From an uncultured Acetatifactor sp. (GTDB taxonomy: Bacteria; Bacillota; Clostridia; Lachnospirales; Lachnospiraceae), in the NCBI GenBank assembly GCA_947581865.1, contig CANPWA010000001.1, positions 166,530 to 230,529 of the forward strand: DNA of 64,000 bases, written 5' to 3'. Below, one piece after another: positions 43,253 to 53,082 of the stretch. The notes below the pieces were generated by a model that saw only the letters and a program-made list of their open reading frames with translations, did not search any database and had not been told where the DNA came from. Each line of letters opens with the position of its first letter. Position 1 is the first letter of the stretch. Position numbers and translations under genes: made by a program.

Positions 43253-46200
43253 ATGAGAAAAGGAATGATTCAGAAAATGAGGAAAGGCATAGCCTGCCTG
43301 ATGACGGCAGCGATGCTCATGGGGAGCGTCGCGGTGGATAGTCTTGCGCTGACGGCAAGGGCGCAGGCATCGATCGTCGTGACAAAACAGAGGGGTTATG
43401 AGGAGGGCGCCTATGTGGAATGGGAGCCTGTGGAAGGCGCTGACGGCTACATCGTTTATACTTCCACGGATAGTACGGTCTGGCAGGAGATCGACGATGA
43501 ATTGATAAGGAGCTATGGAAGCTATATGCGCGCGGATGCCCTCGGGCTGACTGCGGGCACCTGGCAGATCAAGATCGAGGCGGCGACCTTCGACTCCAAC
43601 AGGCAGAAGACGGGGACTGTGACGGAGCAGATTGTGACTGTGGAGGTGACAGCCCATGACCGCAGCGGATACGCATGGGCAGATGGCGGCACCGCATCCG
43701 GCGCGTACAATGAGGACGGAACGCTTAAGGAAAATGCCAATGTGGTTTATGTGACGGAGGCGACGAAGGATACGGTCAGCCTTGAGGTGGCCGGCGCGTC
43801 AAGCAATCCCTGTGTGGGCGTTCAGGAAATTTTAAACGGCTACAAGAAGAAAAAAGAGACAAAACCCTTGGCGATCCGTATCATCGGAAATGTCACGGAT
43901 CCCACTGTGACGGACAAGGGAGATCTTGTGATAGATTCAAATGCCGGACCCATCACCATAGAAGGTGTGGGTGAGGACGCGGTGGCAAACGGCTGGGGGC
44001 TGCGCCTGAAGAATGCCGTGGATGTGGAAGTCCGCAACCTCGCTTTTATGAACTGCGACAGCAGCGAGGGCGACAATGTGGGTCTGCAGCAGAACAACCG
44101 GCATGTGTGGGTACATCACAATGATTTCTTCTACGGACAGGCGGGCAGCGATGCGGATCAGGTGAAGGGCGACGGCATGCTGGATTGTAAGAAGTCCGAC
44201 TGGATCACCATGTCCTATAACCATTTCTGGGACAGCGGAAAGAGCTGTCTGCTGGGATTGGAAGAGAATGACAATGACCTGCATGTGACCTATCATCACA
44301 ACTGGTTTGACCATTCCGATTCCAGACATCCCAGGATCCGTTTCTTTACCACCCATGTCTACAACAATTACTATGACGGAAATGCCAAGTATGGCGTGGG
44401 AGCAGCCAAGGGCGGAGCCTCCGTGTTTGTGGAGAACAACTATTACAGAAACTGCCCGTATCCCATGCTGATCTCCATGCAGGGTTCAGACCTGTGGGAT
44501 GAAGCAAAGCAGCAGAATGTGGCTGCCAACGGTACCTTCAGCAGCGAGGACGGCAGTATCATCAAGGCTTACGGCAATCTTATCAACGGTCAGGAAGCCA
44601 CCGGAAGCGTGATAGACGAAAACAGCCGGTTTATCGCTTATTTGGCGGAGGATGACCCTGACACTCCCTGGGATGAGTCGGTAGAGTTTGATGCCTATGT
44701 GGCCTCCTCCAGAGATGAGAAGGTTCCCGAGACGGTTAAGACGGTGCAGGGAGAGCACACCTACAATAATTTTGATACGGCAGAGGATTTTTATGAGTAT
44801 ACTCCCGATCCTGCCCGGGATGTACCTGAGATCGTAAAGGCACATGCGGGGCGTGTGGACGGCGGAGATTTACAGTGGACCTTTGACAATGCAAAGGATG
44901 ATACTTCCTATGCTCTCAACCAGGGGTTAAAGGATGCAGTGACAGGTTATACTTCCAAGCTGGTGTCTGTGGGCGGCATTTTGGGAGCTTCCGTGAAGAT
45001 TTATTACACCGTTACTTTTGATCCCGGCAATGGGGAGGCGGTTACAGAGCAGCAGGTAGAGGCGAATCATCCGGTGCCCAGACCCGCTGATCCCCAGACA
45101 TTGCCCGAGGGCAAAGTAAGTTTCGACGGCTGGTACAATGGCAGCACAAAGTGGGATTTTTCCAAGGGTGTGACAGGCGATATGACCCTTGTGGGAAAAT
45201 GGCTGGCGGAGGGAGAAAGCTCCGGAGGCGGTGAAGGCGGAAGCGGTGAAGAGGGCGGTACCGGCGGTACGCCCATCGGCACGGAGACGATCATCCACGA
45301 TTTCACCAAGTCCGGGAAGTCCAGCAAGTATTTTGCAATATCCGGAAATATGAAGAGCAGCGTGGGTACTTCGGGTACTTATGAGAACACGACCTATCAG
45401 GGGAATGGTTTAAAACTGGAAACTGCCACGCAGATCACCTTCACCACGACCACTGCGGCAAAACTGGTTCTGGTGCTTGAGAGCGGTTTTGCCGGGAAAG
45501 TGAAAGTGGACGGACAGTCCCTGACCGCCGCAGCCGGCGTGCTGGAGACGGATATTGAGGCAGGATCCCACAGCATTGCCAAGGGAGGTTCTACCCAGCT
45601 GTATGCCATCTATGTGATTCCCGACGGCAGCCAGCCGGCGCCTTCCGTGGAGTACACTATAACGGTGGATAAAGGGGACGGTTCCGGTACGGTACAGTTT
45701 AAGGTCAAAGAGGGAGAGCAGATCACATTAAAAGAGCTGCCCACACCTGTCAGGGATGGTTATACCTTCCTCCGCTGGGAGAACGAGGCAGGAGAGGAGA
45801 TCGTACTGCCCTACACCCCTGTCGGGGATATGACGATAAAGGCAGTCTGGCAGCAAAATTCCACAGAGGATCCGGTGGATCCCGGTGATCAGGACACGCC
45901 CGAAGAGGGGCTGCATGTGGAGCTGCGCGATCCCGGGGAAGAGTATGTCTACACCGGCAGCGCCGTCAAGCCTGCGATCCTTGTGACCAACAACGGCGTG
46001 GAGCTCACCGAGGGAACGGACTACACCGTGAAGTACAGCGGCAATGTCAAGGCGAGCACGACAAAGAACAAGGCAAAGATCACCGTGACCGGCAAGGGCA
46101 ACCTTACCGGCAGCGCTTCCACCACCTTTGAGATCCTGCCCAAGGACATCAATGACGAGGACGTGGAAGAGGGGACCATCACGGTGGTGAAGAACACCAA

Positions 46201-47479
46201 GCCGGCTCCTGTGCTGGTCTACAACAACATGAAGCTGGGAAGCAAAGACTACACCGTAAAGGACAATCGTAAATTTACGGAGGACGGTCAGATCACCGTG
46301 ACCGGCAAGGGCAACTACACCGGAGAGAGAACGCTCGACGTGACAGTGAAGACGACAAAGAAGGAAGTAAAGAAATTCACCGTCACTCTGCAGAACGTGA
46401 AGCTGACCTACAACGGTGAGGAGCAGAAGATCCCCTTCACCGTGAAGGACTCCGCGAGCAAGGAAGTGCTGACGGAAGGGGAAGACTATCTGGTGCTGTA
46501 TCCGGAGAACGTGACGGATGCGGGGAGCAGGAAGTTCACGGTGGTAGGGACCGGAGACTATACGGGAAGCGTGACCAAGAGCTACACCATCAGACCCCTG
46601 GCTGCGGCGGCAGGAAGCATGACGGCAGAAGGAGTGGATGAGGAAGGCTATGAGTATGTAAGGACCGGCGTGACCGTGGGAGAGGATCTTGTGGTGCGCT
46701 GCACCGCAGACGGTGCGGCTGCGGAACTGACGGAGGGCAGGGACTATAAGATCAGCTATACCAACAACCGCAAGGCGGGAACGGCGAAGTATACAGTGGT
46801 CTTCCAGGGCAACTACAAGGGAACGAAGGCGCTGACGGGAAGCTTCAGGATCCTGCCCGCGACGCTGGAGGAAGCGCAGGTGAGCAGCGCGGACAAGGTA
46901 TACAGCGGCAAGAAGGGGACCTATGTGTCCAAGCCGGTGGTGACCATCGGGGATGTGGCGCTGGGAAGCGGAGATTACACGGTAAAATACTATAAGGACG
47001 CGGCAATGGAGCAGGAGATCACCGGGAAGAACAAGCTGGAGCTGGGAGCGGAAGAGAACGAGGCGACAGTGTATGTGAAGGTGAGCGGCAAGGGCAACTA
47101 TGCGAAGGAAGGCTCGGTGGCGACGGGAGAGTACCGTGTAGTGCGCAGGTCGTCTGCCCAGTATGATCTTTCCAAGGCGAGAGTGACGGTGCTGGATGCG
47201 CAGGGGAAGAAGACCACGAAGGTGGAGTACACGGGAGAGAAGCTGGAGCCCGCAGTCAAAGTAGAGTACAAGATCAAAGGGAAATACGAGACAGTAGGGG
47301 AAGAGAACTACAGCGTGGAATATGTGAACAATGTGAACAAAGGCAGGGCGAGCATCATCCTGACCGCGGAAGGTGAGCAGTATGTGGGAGGAAAGACCGT
47401 GACCTTTAACATCGTGGCAAAGAACGTGAGAAAGGTAACGGATCTGTTCAAGGATCTGTTTGCCCGGCTCGAAAACTGA
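43253..47479 (+). CDS. Secreted multidomain PL1 pectate lyase with InlB-type and Ig-like repeats
   Basis: A 1408-residue protein. I chose ATG 43253 (GAGAGGGTG upstream) over 43169 because the signal peptide begins there (RKGMIQKMRKGIACLMTAAMLMGSV). An FN3-like domain comes first, then the PL1 parallel beta-helix (about 130-500), with KGDGMLDCKKSDWITMSYN near 303, HHNWFDHSDSRHPRIRF near 348 (the conserved DHSDSR...R active site) and VYNNYYDGNAKYG. After it come an InlB B-like repeat (VTFDPGNGEA near 586), a Gly/Ser linker, a beta-sandwich (about 678-790), a second InlB-like repeat and at least four tandem Ig-like repeats with TVTGKGNYTG-type signatures. No LPXTG or SLH motif is visible. It cleaves de-esterified pectin and so follows the pectinesterase of the upstream giant protein. 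Confidence 0.88.
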   Translation: MRKGMIQKMRKGIACLMTAAMLMGSVAVDSLALTARAQASIVVTKQRGYEEGAYVEWEPVEGADGYIVYTSTDSTVWQEIDDELIRSYGSYMRADALGLTAGTWQIKIEAATFDSNRQKTGTVTEQIVTVEVTAHDRSGYAWADGGTASGAYNEDGTLKENANVVYVTEATKDTVSLEVAGASSNPCVGVQEILNGYKKKKETKPLAIRIIGNVTDPTVTDKGDLVIDSNAGPITIEGVGEDAVANGWGLRLKNAVDVEVRNLAFMNCDSSEGDNVGLQQNNRHVWVHHNDFFYGQAGSDADQVKGDGMLDCKKSDWITMSYNHFWDSGKSCLLGLEENDNDLHVTYHHNWFDHSDSRHPRIRFFTTHVYNNYYDGNAKYGVGAAKGGASVFVENNYYRNCPYPMLISMQGSDLWDEAKQQNVAANGTFSSEDGSIIKAYGNLINGQEATGSVIDENSRFIAYLAEDDPDTPWDESVEFDAYVASSRDEKVPETVKTVQGEHTYNNFDTAEDFYEYTPDPARDVPEIVKAHAGRVDGGDLQWTFDNAKDDTSYALNQGLKDAVTGYTSKLVSVGGILGASVKIYYTVTFDPGNGEAVTEQQVEANHPVPRPADPQTLPEGKVSFDGWYNGSTKWDFSKGVTGDMTLVGKWLAEGESSGGGEGGSGEEGGTGGTPIGTETIIHDFTKSGKSSKYFAISGNMKSSVGTSGTYENTTYQGNGLKLETATQITFTTTTAAKLVLVLESGFAGKVKVDGQSLTAAAGVLETDIEAGSHSIAKGGSTQLYAIYVIPDGSQPAPSVEYTITVDKGDGSGTVQFKVKEGEQITLKELPTPVRDGYTFLRWENEAGEEIVLPYTPVGDMTIKAVWQQNSTEDPVDPGDQDTPEEGLHVELRDPGEEYVYTGSAVKPAILVTNNGVELTEGTDYTVKYSGNVKASTTKNKAKITVTGKGNLTGSASTTFEILPKDINDEDVEEGTITVVKNTKPAPVLVYNNMKLGSKDYTVKDNRKFTEDGQITVTGKGNYTGERTLDVTVKTTKKEVKKFTVTLQNVKLTYNGEEQKIPFTVKDSASKEVLTEGEDYLVLYPENVTDAGSRKFTVVGTGDYTGSVTKSYTIRPLAAAAGSMTAEGVDEEGYEYVRTGVTVGEDLVVRCTADGAAAELTEGRDYKISYTNNRKAGTAKYTVVFQGNYKGTKALTGSFRILPATLEEAQVSSADKVYSGKKGTYVSKPVVTIGDVALGSGDYTVKYYKDAAMEQEITGKNKLELGAEENEATVYVKVSGKGNYAKEGSVATGEYRVVRRSSAQYDLSKARVTVLDAQGKKTTKVEYTGEKLEPAVKVEYKIKGKYETVGEENYSVEYVNNVNKGRASIILTAEGEQYVGGKTVTFNIVAKNVRKVTDLFKDLFARLEN

Positions 47480-47527
47480 TTTTTGAAAGAGGAAATGAAG
47501 CGATAAGGTTCCGCGAGGAGAAAGAGA

Positions 47528-50500
47528 ATGGCATTCACCCATCTTCATGTCCATACAGAGTATTCCCTGTTGGACGGTTCCAATAAAATCAAAGAGTATG
47601 TGCATCGTGTCAAGGAGCTGGGGATGGATTCTGCTGCGATCACGGACCATGGCGTCATGTACGGAGTGATCGACTTTTACAGGGCGGCAAAGGCAGAAGG
47701 GATCAAGCCCATTATGGGCTGCGAGGTCTATGTGGCGCCAAACTCCCGCTTCGACAAGGAACTGACCGGAGGTGAGGACCGGTATTATCATCTGGTGCTC
47801 CTGGCAGAGAATAATACCGGTTATGCCAACCTGATGAAGATCGTCAGCCGTGGATTTACGGAAGGGTATTACTATAAGCCCCGCGTGGACATGGAGATCT
47901 TAAACCGCTATCACGAGGGGATCATTGCGACCTCCGCCTGTCTTGCCGGCGAGGTGCAGCGTTATATCGTGAAAGGGCTGACGGACGAGGCGCGCAAGGC
48001 GGCTTTGAAGTATGAGGCATGCTTCGGGAAGGGTAATTTTTTCCTGGAGATGCAGGATCATGGGATTCCGGAGCAAAAGACGGTGAATATGGAGCTCATG
48101 CGCATGAGCAGAGAGCTGGATATTCCTCTGGTGGTCACCAATGATGTGCATTACACCTATGCGGAGGACGCGGATTCCCATGACATCCTGCTCTGCCTTC
48201 AGACGGGCAAGAAGCTTGCGGACGAGGACCGTATGCGCTATGAGGGCGGGCAGTATTTTGTCAAGAGCGAGGAAGAGATGAAGGCGTTGTTCCCCTATGC
48301 CTGGGAGGCGGTGGAGAACACCCAGCGCATTGCCGACAGGTGTAACGTGGAGATCGAGTTCGGCGTGACCAAGCTGCCTCATTTTGAGGTGCCCGAGGGG
48401 TATGACTCCTGGAGCTATCTGAACAAACTGTGCGACGACGGGCTTTTGGAACGCTACGGGGAGGAAGCCCATACGCTCCGGGAACGGCTGGACTATGAGC
48501 TGGGGGTCATCCGGAGCATGGGATTTGTGGATTATTTCCTCATTGTCTGGGATTTTATCAACTATGCCAAGATGAATGATATTCCCGTCGGCCCGGGGCG
48601 TGGCTCCGCTGCGGGAAGCATTGTGGCTTATTGTCTCAAGATTACAAATATTGATCCGATCCGGTATCAGCTTTTGTTCGAGCGGTTCTTAAACCCGGAG
48701 CGCGTGACCATGCCGGATATCGATATTGACTTCTGCTTTGAGCGAAGGCAGGAGGTCATCGACTATGTGAGCAGAAAATACGGCGCGGAGAAGGTGGTGC
48801 AGATCGTCACCTTCGGTACGCTGCAGGCGAAGGGCGTGATCCGCGACGTGGGACGCGTCATGGATCTGCCCTATCAGCTGTGTGATTCGCTGGCCAAGAT
48901 GGTGCCGGCAGAATTGAACATCACACTGGATAAGGCATTGGAAAAGAATCCTGAGATGCGGAAGCTCTATCAGGAGGATGAGCAGGTAAAGCATCTGCTG
49001 GATATGTGTAAGAGGCTGGAGGGTCTGCCCAGACACTCCTCGATGCACGCGGCGGGTGTGGTCATCTGCCCCGAGGCGGCGGAGGAGTTTGTGCCGCTCT
49101 CCAGGGGAAGCGACGGTTCCGTCACCACCCAGTTTACCATGACCACTCTGGAGGAGTTGGGACTGCTGAAAATGGATTTTCTGGGGCTGCGCACGCTGAC
49201 GGTCATCCACGACGCGGTGAAGTTTATTGAGAAAAGTACGGGAAAGCGCATCAATATGGATGCCATTGACTATGATGACAGGGAAGTGCTCGCCTCCATC
49301 GGCACAGGCAGGACGGAGGGGATTTTCCAGCTGGAGAGCGCAGGCATGAAGAACTTTATGAAGGAGCTGCGCCCCCAGAATCTGGAAGACATTATCGCCG
49401 GAATTTCCCTGTATCGTCCCGGTCCCATGGATTTTATCCCGAAGTATATTAAAGGAAAGAACAACCACAGCGATGTCACTTATGCCTGCCCCCAGCTGGA
49501 GCCGATCCTGGCGCCCACCTACGGATGTATCGTGTATCAGGAGCAGGTGATGCAGATCGTGCGCGATCTGGGAGGCTATACCCTGGGGCGCAGCGATCTG
49601 GTGCGCCGTGCCATGAGTAAGAAGAAGCAGTCCGTCATGGAGAAGGAGCGCGCCAATTTCATCTACGGCAATCAAAAAGAGCAGGTGCCCGGCTGTCTGG
49701 CAAACGGCATCAGCGAGGCAGTGGCGTCCCGGATCTATGACGAGATGATGGATTTTGCAAAATATGCCTTTAACAAGTCCCATGCGGCGTGTTACGCGGT
49801 GGTAGCCTATCAGACGGCATGGCTGAAATACTATTATCCGGTGGAGTTCATGGCGGCTCTGCTCACCTCGGTCATTGACAATCCCAAGAAGGTGTCGGAG
49901 TATATTCTGACCTGCCGCAGCATGGGAATCGCGCTTCTGCCCCCCGATGTCAATCAGGGTGAGGCAGGATTTTCCGTGGCGGACGGGAGCATCCGTTATG
50001 CCCTCACGGCGATCCGCGGTGTGGGGCGACCCGTGATCGACAGTCTGGTGGAGGAGAGACGGGAAAGGGGCGCTTTCACCGGATTAAAGGAATTCATCAC
50101 CCGTATGATGCACACCGAGATCAATAAACGGACGGTGGAAAATTTTATCAAGGCAGGGGCGCTGGACAGTCTGAACGGCACCAGAAAGCAGTTTATGATC
50201 ATATACGCACAGCTCATGGACCGCGTTTCAAAGGAGCAGAAGGACAGCCTGGCAGGGCAGATGTCGCTGTTTGATATCGCGGACGAGGAGACAAAGGAGG
50301 AGTTTGACCTTCGGATGCCGGATGTGGGGGAATATCCCAAGGAGATGCTGCTGGCCTTTGAGAAGGAAGTGCTGGGCATCTATATCAGCGGACATCCGCT
50401 GGAGGCGTATCAGGAACTTTGGGAGAGGAACATCAGTAACAATACCGGCGATTTTATGCTGGATGAGGAGATAGGATCTGTCCGTGTCAGAGATCAGGAG

Positions 50501-51076
50501 AGGGTGACGCTGGGCGGTATCATCGCGGGCAAGAATGTGAAATATACCCGGAATGACAAGGTGATGGCATTTTTGACCCTGGAAGACATGATCGGCAGTG
50601 TGGAAGTGGTGGTGTTCCCGCGGCAGTATGAAAAATACAGTGCCGTGCTGGAGGAGGACGCAAAGGTGTTCGTCCGCGGCCACGCCAATGTGGAGGAGGA
50701 TAAGGACGCCAAGCTCATCTGCGATGAGATCAGGACCTTCGAGGAGGTCAGACAAAGCGAGGAGAGGAACAGCCCCCGGAAGGCTGCGGCAAAGATGCCC
50801 AACGGGCTATGGATCCGCTTCGAGGATGCGGCGGATTACGACAGACGCAGGGAAGAGCTGTTCTCTGCCATCGCCGGCTCTGAAGGGGAGGACGATGTGG
50901 TCATTTACCTGAAGAGTACGAAAGCCGTGAAAGTGCTGCCCCAAAATCAACGTGTCAGCGCGGACGAGTTTTTGCAGAAGAGACTGGGGGCTCTTTTTGG
51001 AGAACAGAACATCGGTGTCAGGAACATTCCGGTCAGGAATGAAAATGCTATTGAAAACGGAGTCAAATTGGATTAA
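47528..51076 (+). CDS. dnaE: DNA polymerase III subunit alpha (DnaE type)
   Basis: An 1182-residue C-family polymerase with no exonuclease insertion. The PHP domain starts at once (THLHVHTEYSLLDG, AITDHGVMYG), the polymerase core has GPGRGSAAGSIVAY near 357 and the catalytic PDIDIDF near 396, later NKSHAACYAVVAYQTAWLKYYYP near 755, and an OB-fold near 990-1040 (RVTLGGIIAGK). Clostridia usually have both PolC and DnaE; DnaE extends primers and works alongside PolC. The start follows GAGGAGAAAGAG. It begins only 48 bp after the PL1 lyase stop with no terminator seen between them, so read-through from the pectinase promoter is possible. Confidence 0.95.
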   Translation: MAFTHLHVHTEYSLLDGSNKIKEYVHRVKELGMDSAAITDHGVMYGVIDFYRAAKAEGIKPIMGCEVYVAPNSRFDKELTGGEDRYYHLVLLAENNTGYANLMKIVSRGFTEGYYYKPRVDMEILNRYHEGIIATSACLAGEVQRYIVKGLTDEARKAALKYEACFGKGNFFLEMQDHGIPEQKTVNMELMRMSRELDIPLVVTNDVHYTYAEDADSHDILLCLQTGKKLADEDRMRYEGGQYFVKSEEEMKALFPYAWEAVENTQRIADRCNVEIEFGVTKLPHFEVPEGYDSWSYLNKLCDDGLLERYGEEAHTLRERLDYELGVIRSMGFVDYFLIVWDFINYAKMNDIPVGPGRGSAAGSIVAYCLKITNIDPIRYQLLFERFLNPERVTMPDIDIDFCFERRQEVIDYVSRKYGAEKVVQIVTFGTLQAKGVIRDVGRVMDLPYQLCDSLAKMVPAELNITLDKALEKNPEMRKLYQEDEQVKHLLDMCKRLEGLPRHSSMHAAGVVICPEAAEEFVPLSRGSDGSVTTQFTMTTLEELGLLKMDFLGLRTLTVIHDAVKFIEKSTGKRINMDAIDYDDREVLASIGTGRTEGIFQLESAGMKNFMKELRPQNLEDIIAGISLYRPGPMDFIPKYIKGKNNHSDVTYACPQLEPILAPTYGCIVYQEQVMQIVRDLGGYTLGRSDLVRRAMSKKKQSVMEKERANFIYGNQKEQVPGCLANGISEAVASRIYDEMMDFAKYAFNKSHAACYAVVAYQTAWLKYYYPVEFMAALLTSVIDNPKKVSEYILTCRSMGIALLPPDVNQGEAGFSVADGSIRYALTAIRGVGRPVIDSLVEERRERGAFTGLKEFITRMMHTEINKRTVENFIKAGALDSLNGTRKQFMIIYAQLMDRVSKEQKDSLAGQMSLFDIADEETKEEFDLRMPDVGEYPKEMLLAFEKEVLGIYISGHPLEAYQELWERNISNNTGDFMLDEEIGSVRVRDQERVTLGGIIAGKNVKYTRNDKVMAFLTLEDMIGSVEVVVFPRQYEKYSAVLEEDAKVFVRGHANVEEDKDAKLICDEIRTFEEVRQSEERNSPRKAAAKMPNGLWIRFEDAADYDRRREELFSAIAGSEGEDDVVIYLKSTKAVKVLPQNQRVSADEFLQKRLGALFGEQNIGVRNIPVRNENAIENGVKLD

Positions 51077-51130
51077 AATAGGTACTTAGAGTGATTTTGT
51101 ATGATTTTGTTTGATTCTGGAGGTTGTGTC

Positions 51131-52105
51131 ATGGCGAAGGAAATTAAGACGATCGGAGTTTTGACAAGCGGTGGAGATGCGCCCGGCATGAATGCGGCAA
51201 TCCGTGCGGTGGTGCGCACGGCGATTGCCCGGGGAATGAATGTAAAAGGAATTAAGAAGGGCTACCAGGGGCTTTTAAACGAAGAAATCATAGATATGAA
51301 GGGGAAGGATGTCTCCGACATCATCCAGCGGGGAGGCACCATTCTTGGCACGGCGAGGTGCATGGAGTTTAAGACCCCGGAGGGACAGAAAAAGGGCGCC
51401 GATATCTGCAGAAAACACGGTATCGAAGGGATTGTCGTCATAGGAGGCGACGGTTCCTACCGCGGCGCACAGGCTTTGTCCAGACAGGGGATCAATACCA
51501 TCGGGCTGCCCGGTACGATCGATCTGGATATATCCTGTACAGAGTACACCATCGGTTTTGACACTGCGGTGAATACCGCGATGCAGGCGATCGATAAGGT
51601 GAAGGATACTTCCGCTTCCCATGAGCGCTGCAGTATCATAGAGGTCATGGGACGCAATGCAGGTTATATCGCACTTTGGTGCGGGATCGCCAATGGCGCG
51701 GAGGATATTCTGATTCCCGAAAAATACGATTTTGACGAGCAGAAGATCATCAACAATATCATTTCCAACCGCAGAAAGGGCAAGACCCACCATATCATTA
51801 TCAATGCGGAGGGCATCGGGCATTCCGTGTCCATGGCGAGACGTGTGGAAGCGGCTACCGGCATTGAGACGAGGGCAACGATCCTCGGTTATATGCAGCG
51901 CGGAGGATGCCCTACGGCGAAGGACCGCTATTATGCCTCAATCATGGGTTCTTATGCGGTGGAGATCCTGCGTCAGGGAAAGACGAACCGGGTGGTGGGA
52001 TTCAGCAAGGGAGAATTTGTGGATTACGACATCGAAGAGGCGCTGAATATGGTAAAGGGTATCAATGATGTTGAATACGATATCGCCTATCTGCTCTCGG
52101 TATAA
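51131..52105 (+). CDS. pfkA: ATP-dependent 6-phosphofructokinase
   Basis: A 324-residue enzyme that phosphorylates fructose 6-phosphate in glycolysis. ATG 51131 is preferred to the track's 51101: GGAGG lies seven bases upstream and the fold starts directly (IGVLTSGGDAPGMNAAIR). The ATP loop is IGGDGSYRGA and the catalytic strand is PGTIDLDISCTEYTIGFDTA; the glycine before TID points to ATP rather than pyrophosphate as donor. In most homologues this strand reads TIDND, so the Leu in TIDLD is unusual, although both aspartates are kept. EVMGRNAGYIAL and GYMQRGGCPTAKDR complete the active site. The dnaE-pfkA order is common in Firmicutes. A terminator follows. Confidence 0.93.
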   Translation: MAKEIKTIGVLTSGGDAPGMNAAIRAVVRTAIARGMNVKGIKKGYQGLLNEEIIDMKGKDVSDIIQRGGTILGTARCMEFKTPEGQKKGADICRKHGIEGIVVIGGDGSYRGAQALSRQGINTIGLPGTIDLDISCTEYTIGFDTAVNTAMQAIDKVKDTSASHERCSIIEVMGRNAGYIALWCGIANGAEDILIPEKYDFDEQKIINNIISNRRKGKTHHIIINAEGIGHSVSMARRVEAATGIETRATILGYMQRGGCPTAKDRYYASIMGSYAVEILRQGKTNRVVGFSKGEFVDYDIEEALNMVKGINDVEYDIAYLLSV

Positions 52106-52121
52106 AAGGAATGTGATCGTG

Positions 52122-52154
52122 AAGCGGTGTTGTCTCCAGACAGCGCCGCTTTTC
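52122..52154 (+). terminator. Probable terminator after pfkA
   Basis: AAGCGG at 52122-52127 pairs with CCGCTT at 52146-52151; the inner bases (TGTTGTCT against AGACAGCG) extend the stem with two G-U pairs. It ends in TTTTC. The T-run is short, so termination may be incomplete. Confidence 0.6.
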
Positions 52155-52199
52155 TAAATGATGCCGGGCATGGATCCGGCCACGGAAAGAGGAAAGCAT

Positions 52200-52994
52200 A
52201 TGATTACAAGCACGGCAAATCCCCGTGTCAGACAGATCGTCCAATATCAGCTTCACCCAAAGGAGCGGGGCAGGGACAAAGTCTTTGTTGCCGAGGGGGT
52301 CAAAATGTATCTCGAGGCACCGGAAAATCTCATACAGCAGGTCTATATCTCGGCAGGGGTGTTGGAGGAGACAAAGAGACCGGGCAGGCAGAATGTCATG
52401 GACAAGCTTGTGCGCACCGGCTATGAGACGGTTTCCGACGAAGTGTTTGCCAAAATGTCCGATACCAGGACCCCCCAGGGGATTCTGGCACTGATGCGGC
52501 AGCCGGAGTATGAACTGGAACCGTTTCTGCAGAAGCCAGGGGCGCTGTTTCTTGTGCTGGAGGGTCTTCAGGATCCCGGGAATCTGGGAACGATAATAAG
52601 AACCGGGGAAGGCGCTGGAGTAACATGCGTTATTATTGGAGGCGGCGCGGATTTGTTTAATCCCAAAGTCATTCGGGCTACCATGGGATCCATATACCGG
52701 GTTCCCTTTGTGTATAGCCGGGATCTTCCGGGCACCGTGGAAAAGCTGCATGCCGCCGGGATCAGGGCTTATGCCGCTCATCTGCAGGGAGAGGTTTTTT
52801 ATGACAGTGTTTCCTTCCGGGAACCTTCGGCGTTTCTGATCGGAAACGAGGGGAGGGGCTTGAGCAGAGAGCTTGCCGGCGCGGCGGACGCTTATATTAA
52901 AATTCCTATGGAGGGGCAGGTGGAGAGCTTAAATGCCGCTGTGGCTGCAGCGCTGCTGATGTACGAGGCGCACAGGCAGCGGGCAGTCAGATAG
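52200..52994 (+). CDS. SpoU/TrmH family RNA 2'-O-methyltransferase
   Basis: A 264-residue SPOUT enzyme using S-adenosylmethionine. I chose ATG 52200 (AGAGGAAAG upstream) over 52158. The N-terminal RNA-binding part includes SLNPRVRQ-like TSTANPRVRQIVQYQ and KVFVAEGVKMYLEA; the catalytic part has the three SpoU motifs: NLGTIIRTGEGAGV, FLIGNEGRGLS and IPMEGQVESLNAAVAAALLMYE. Enzymes of this shape methylate a 23S rRNA guanosine, like RlmB or TsnR. The exact target cannot be told. It lies between pfkA and proC as a single-gene unit. Confidence 0.88.
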   Translation: MITSTANPRVRQIVQYQLHPKERGRDKVFVAEGVKMYLEAPENLIQQVYISAGVLEETKRPGRQNVMDKLVRTGYETVSDEVFAKMSDTRTPQGILALMRQPEYELEPFLQKPGALFLVLEGLQDPGNLGTIIRTGEGAGVTCVIIGGGADLFNPKVIRATMGSIYRVPFVYSRDLPGTVEKLHAAGIRAYAAHLQGEVFYDSVSFREPSAFLIGNEGRGLSRELAGAADAYIKIPMEGQVESLNAAVAAALLMYEAHRQRAVR

Positions 52995-53082
52995 CATGGA
53001 ACGAAAAGAGGAAGCATCATATTAAATAATACACGAAATTAAATGCAGAATGATCTATGGAAAACAGGGAGGCTGGGAGAAG

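Noticed and set aside
45728-47791. 687-residue minus-strand ORF across the pectate lyase and dnaE junction
   Set aside because: It crosses two well-supported sense genes, has His-rich composition and no recognisable motif.
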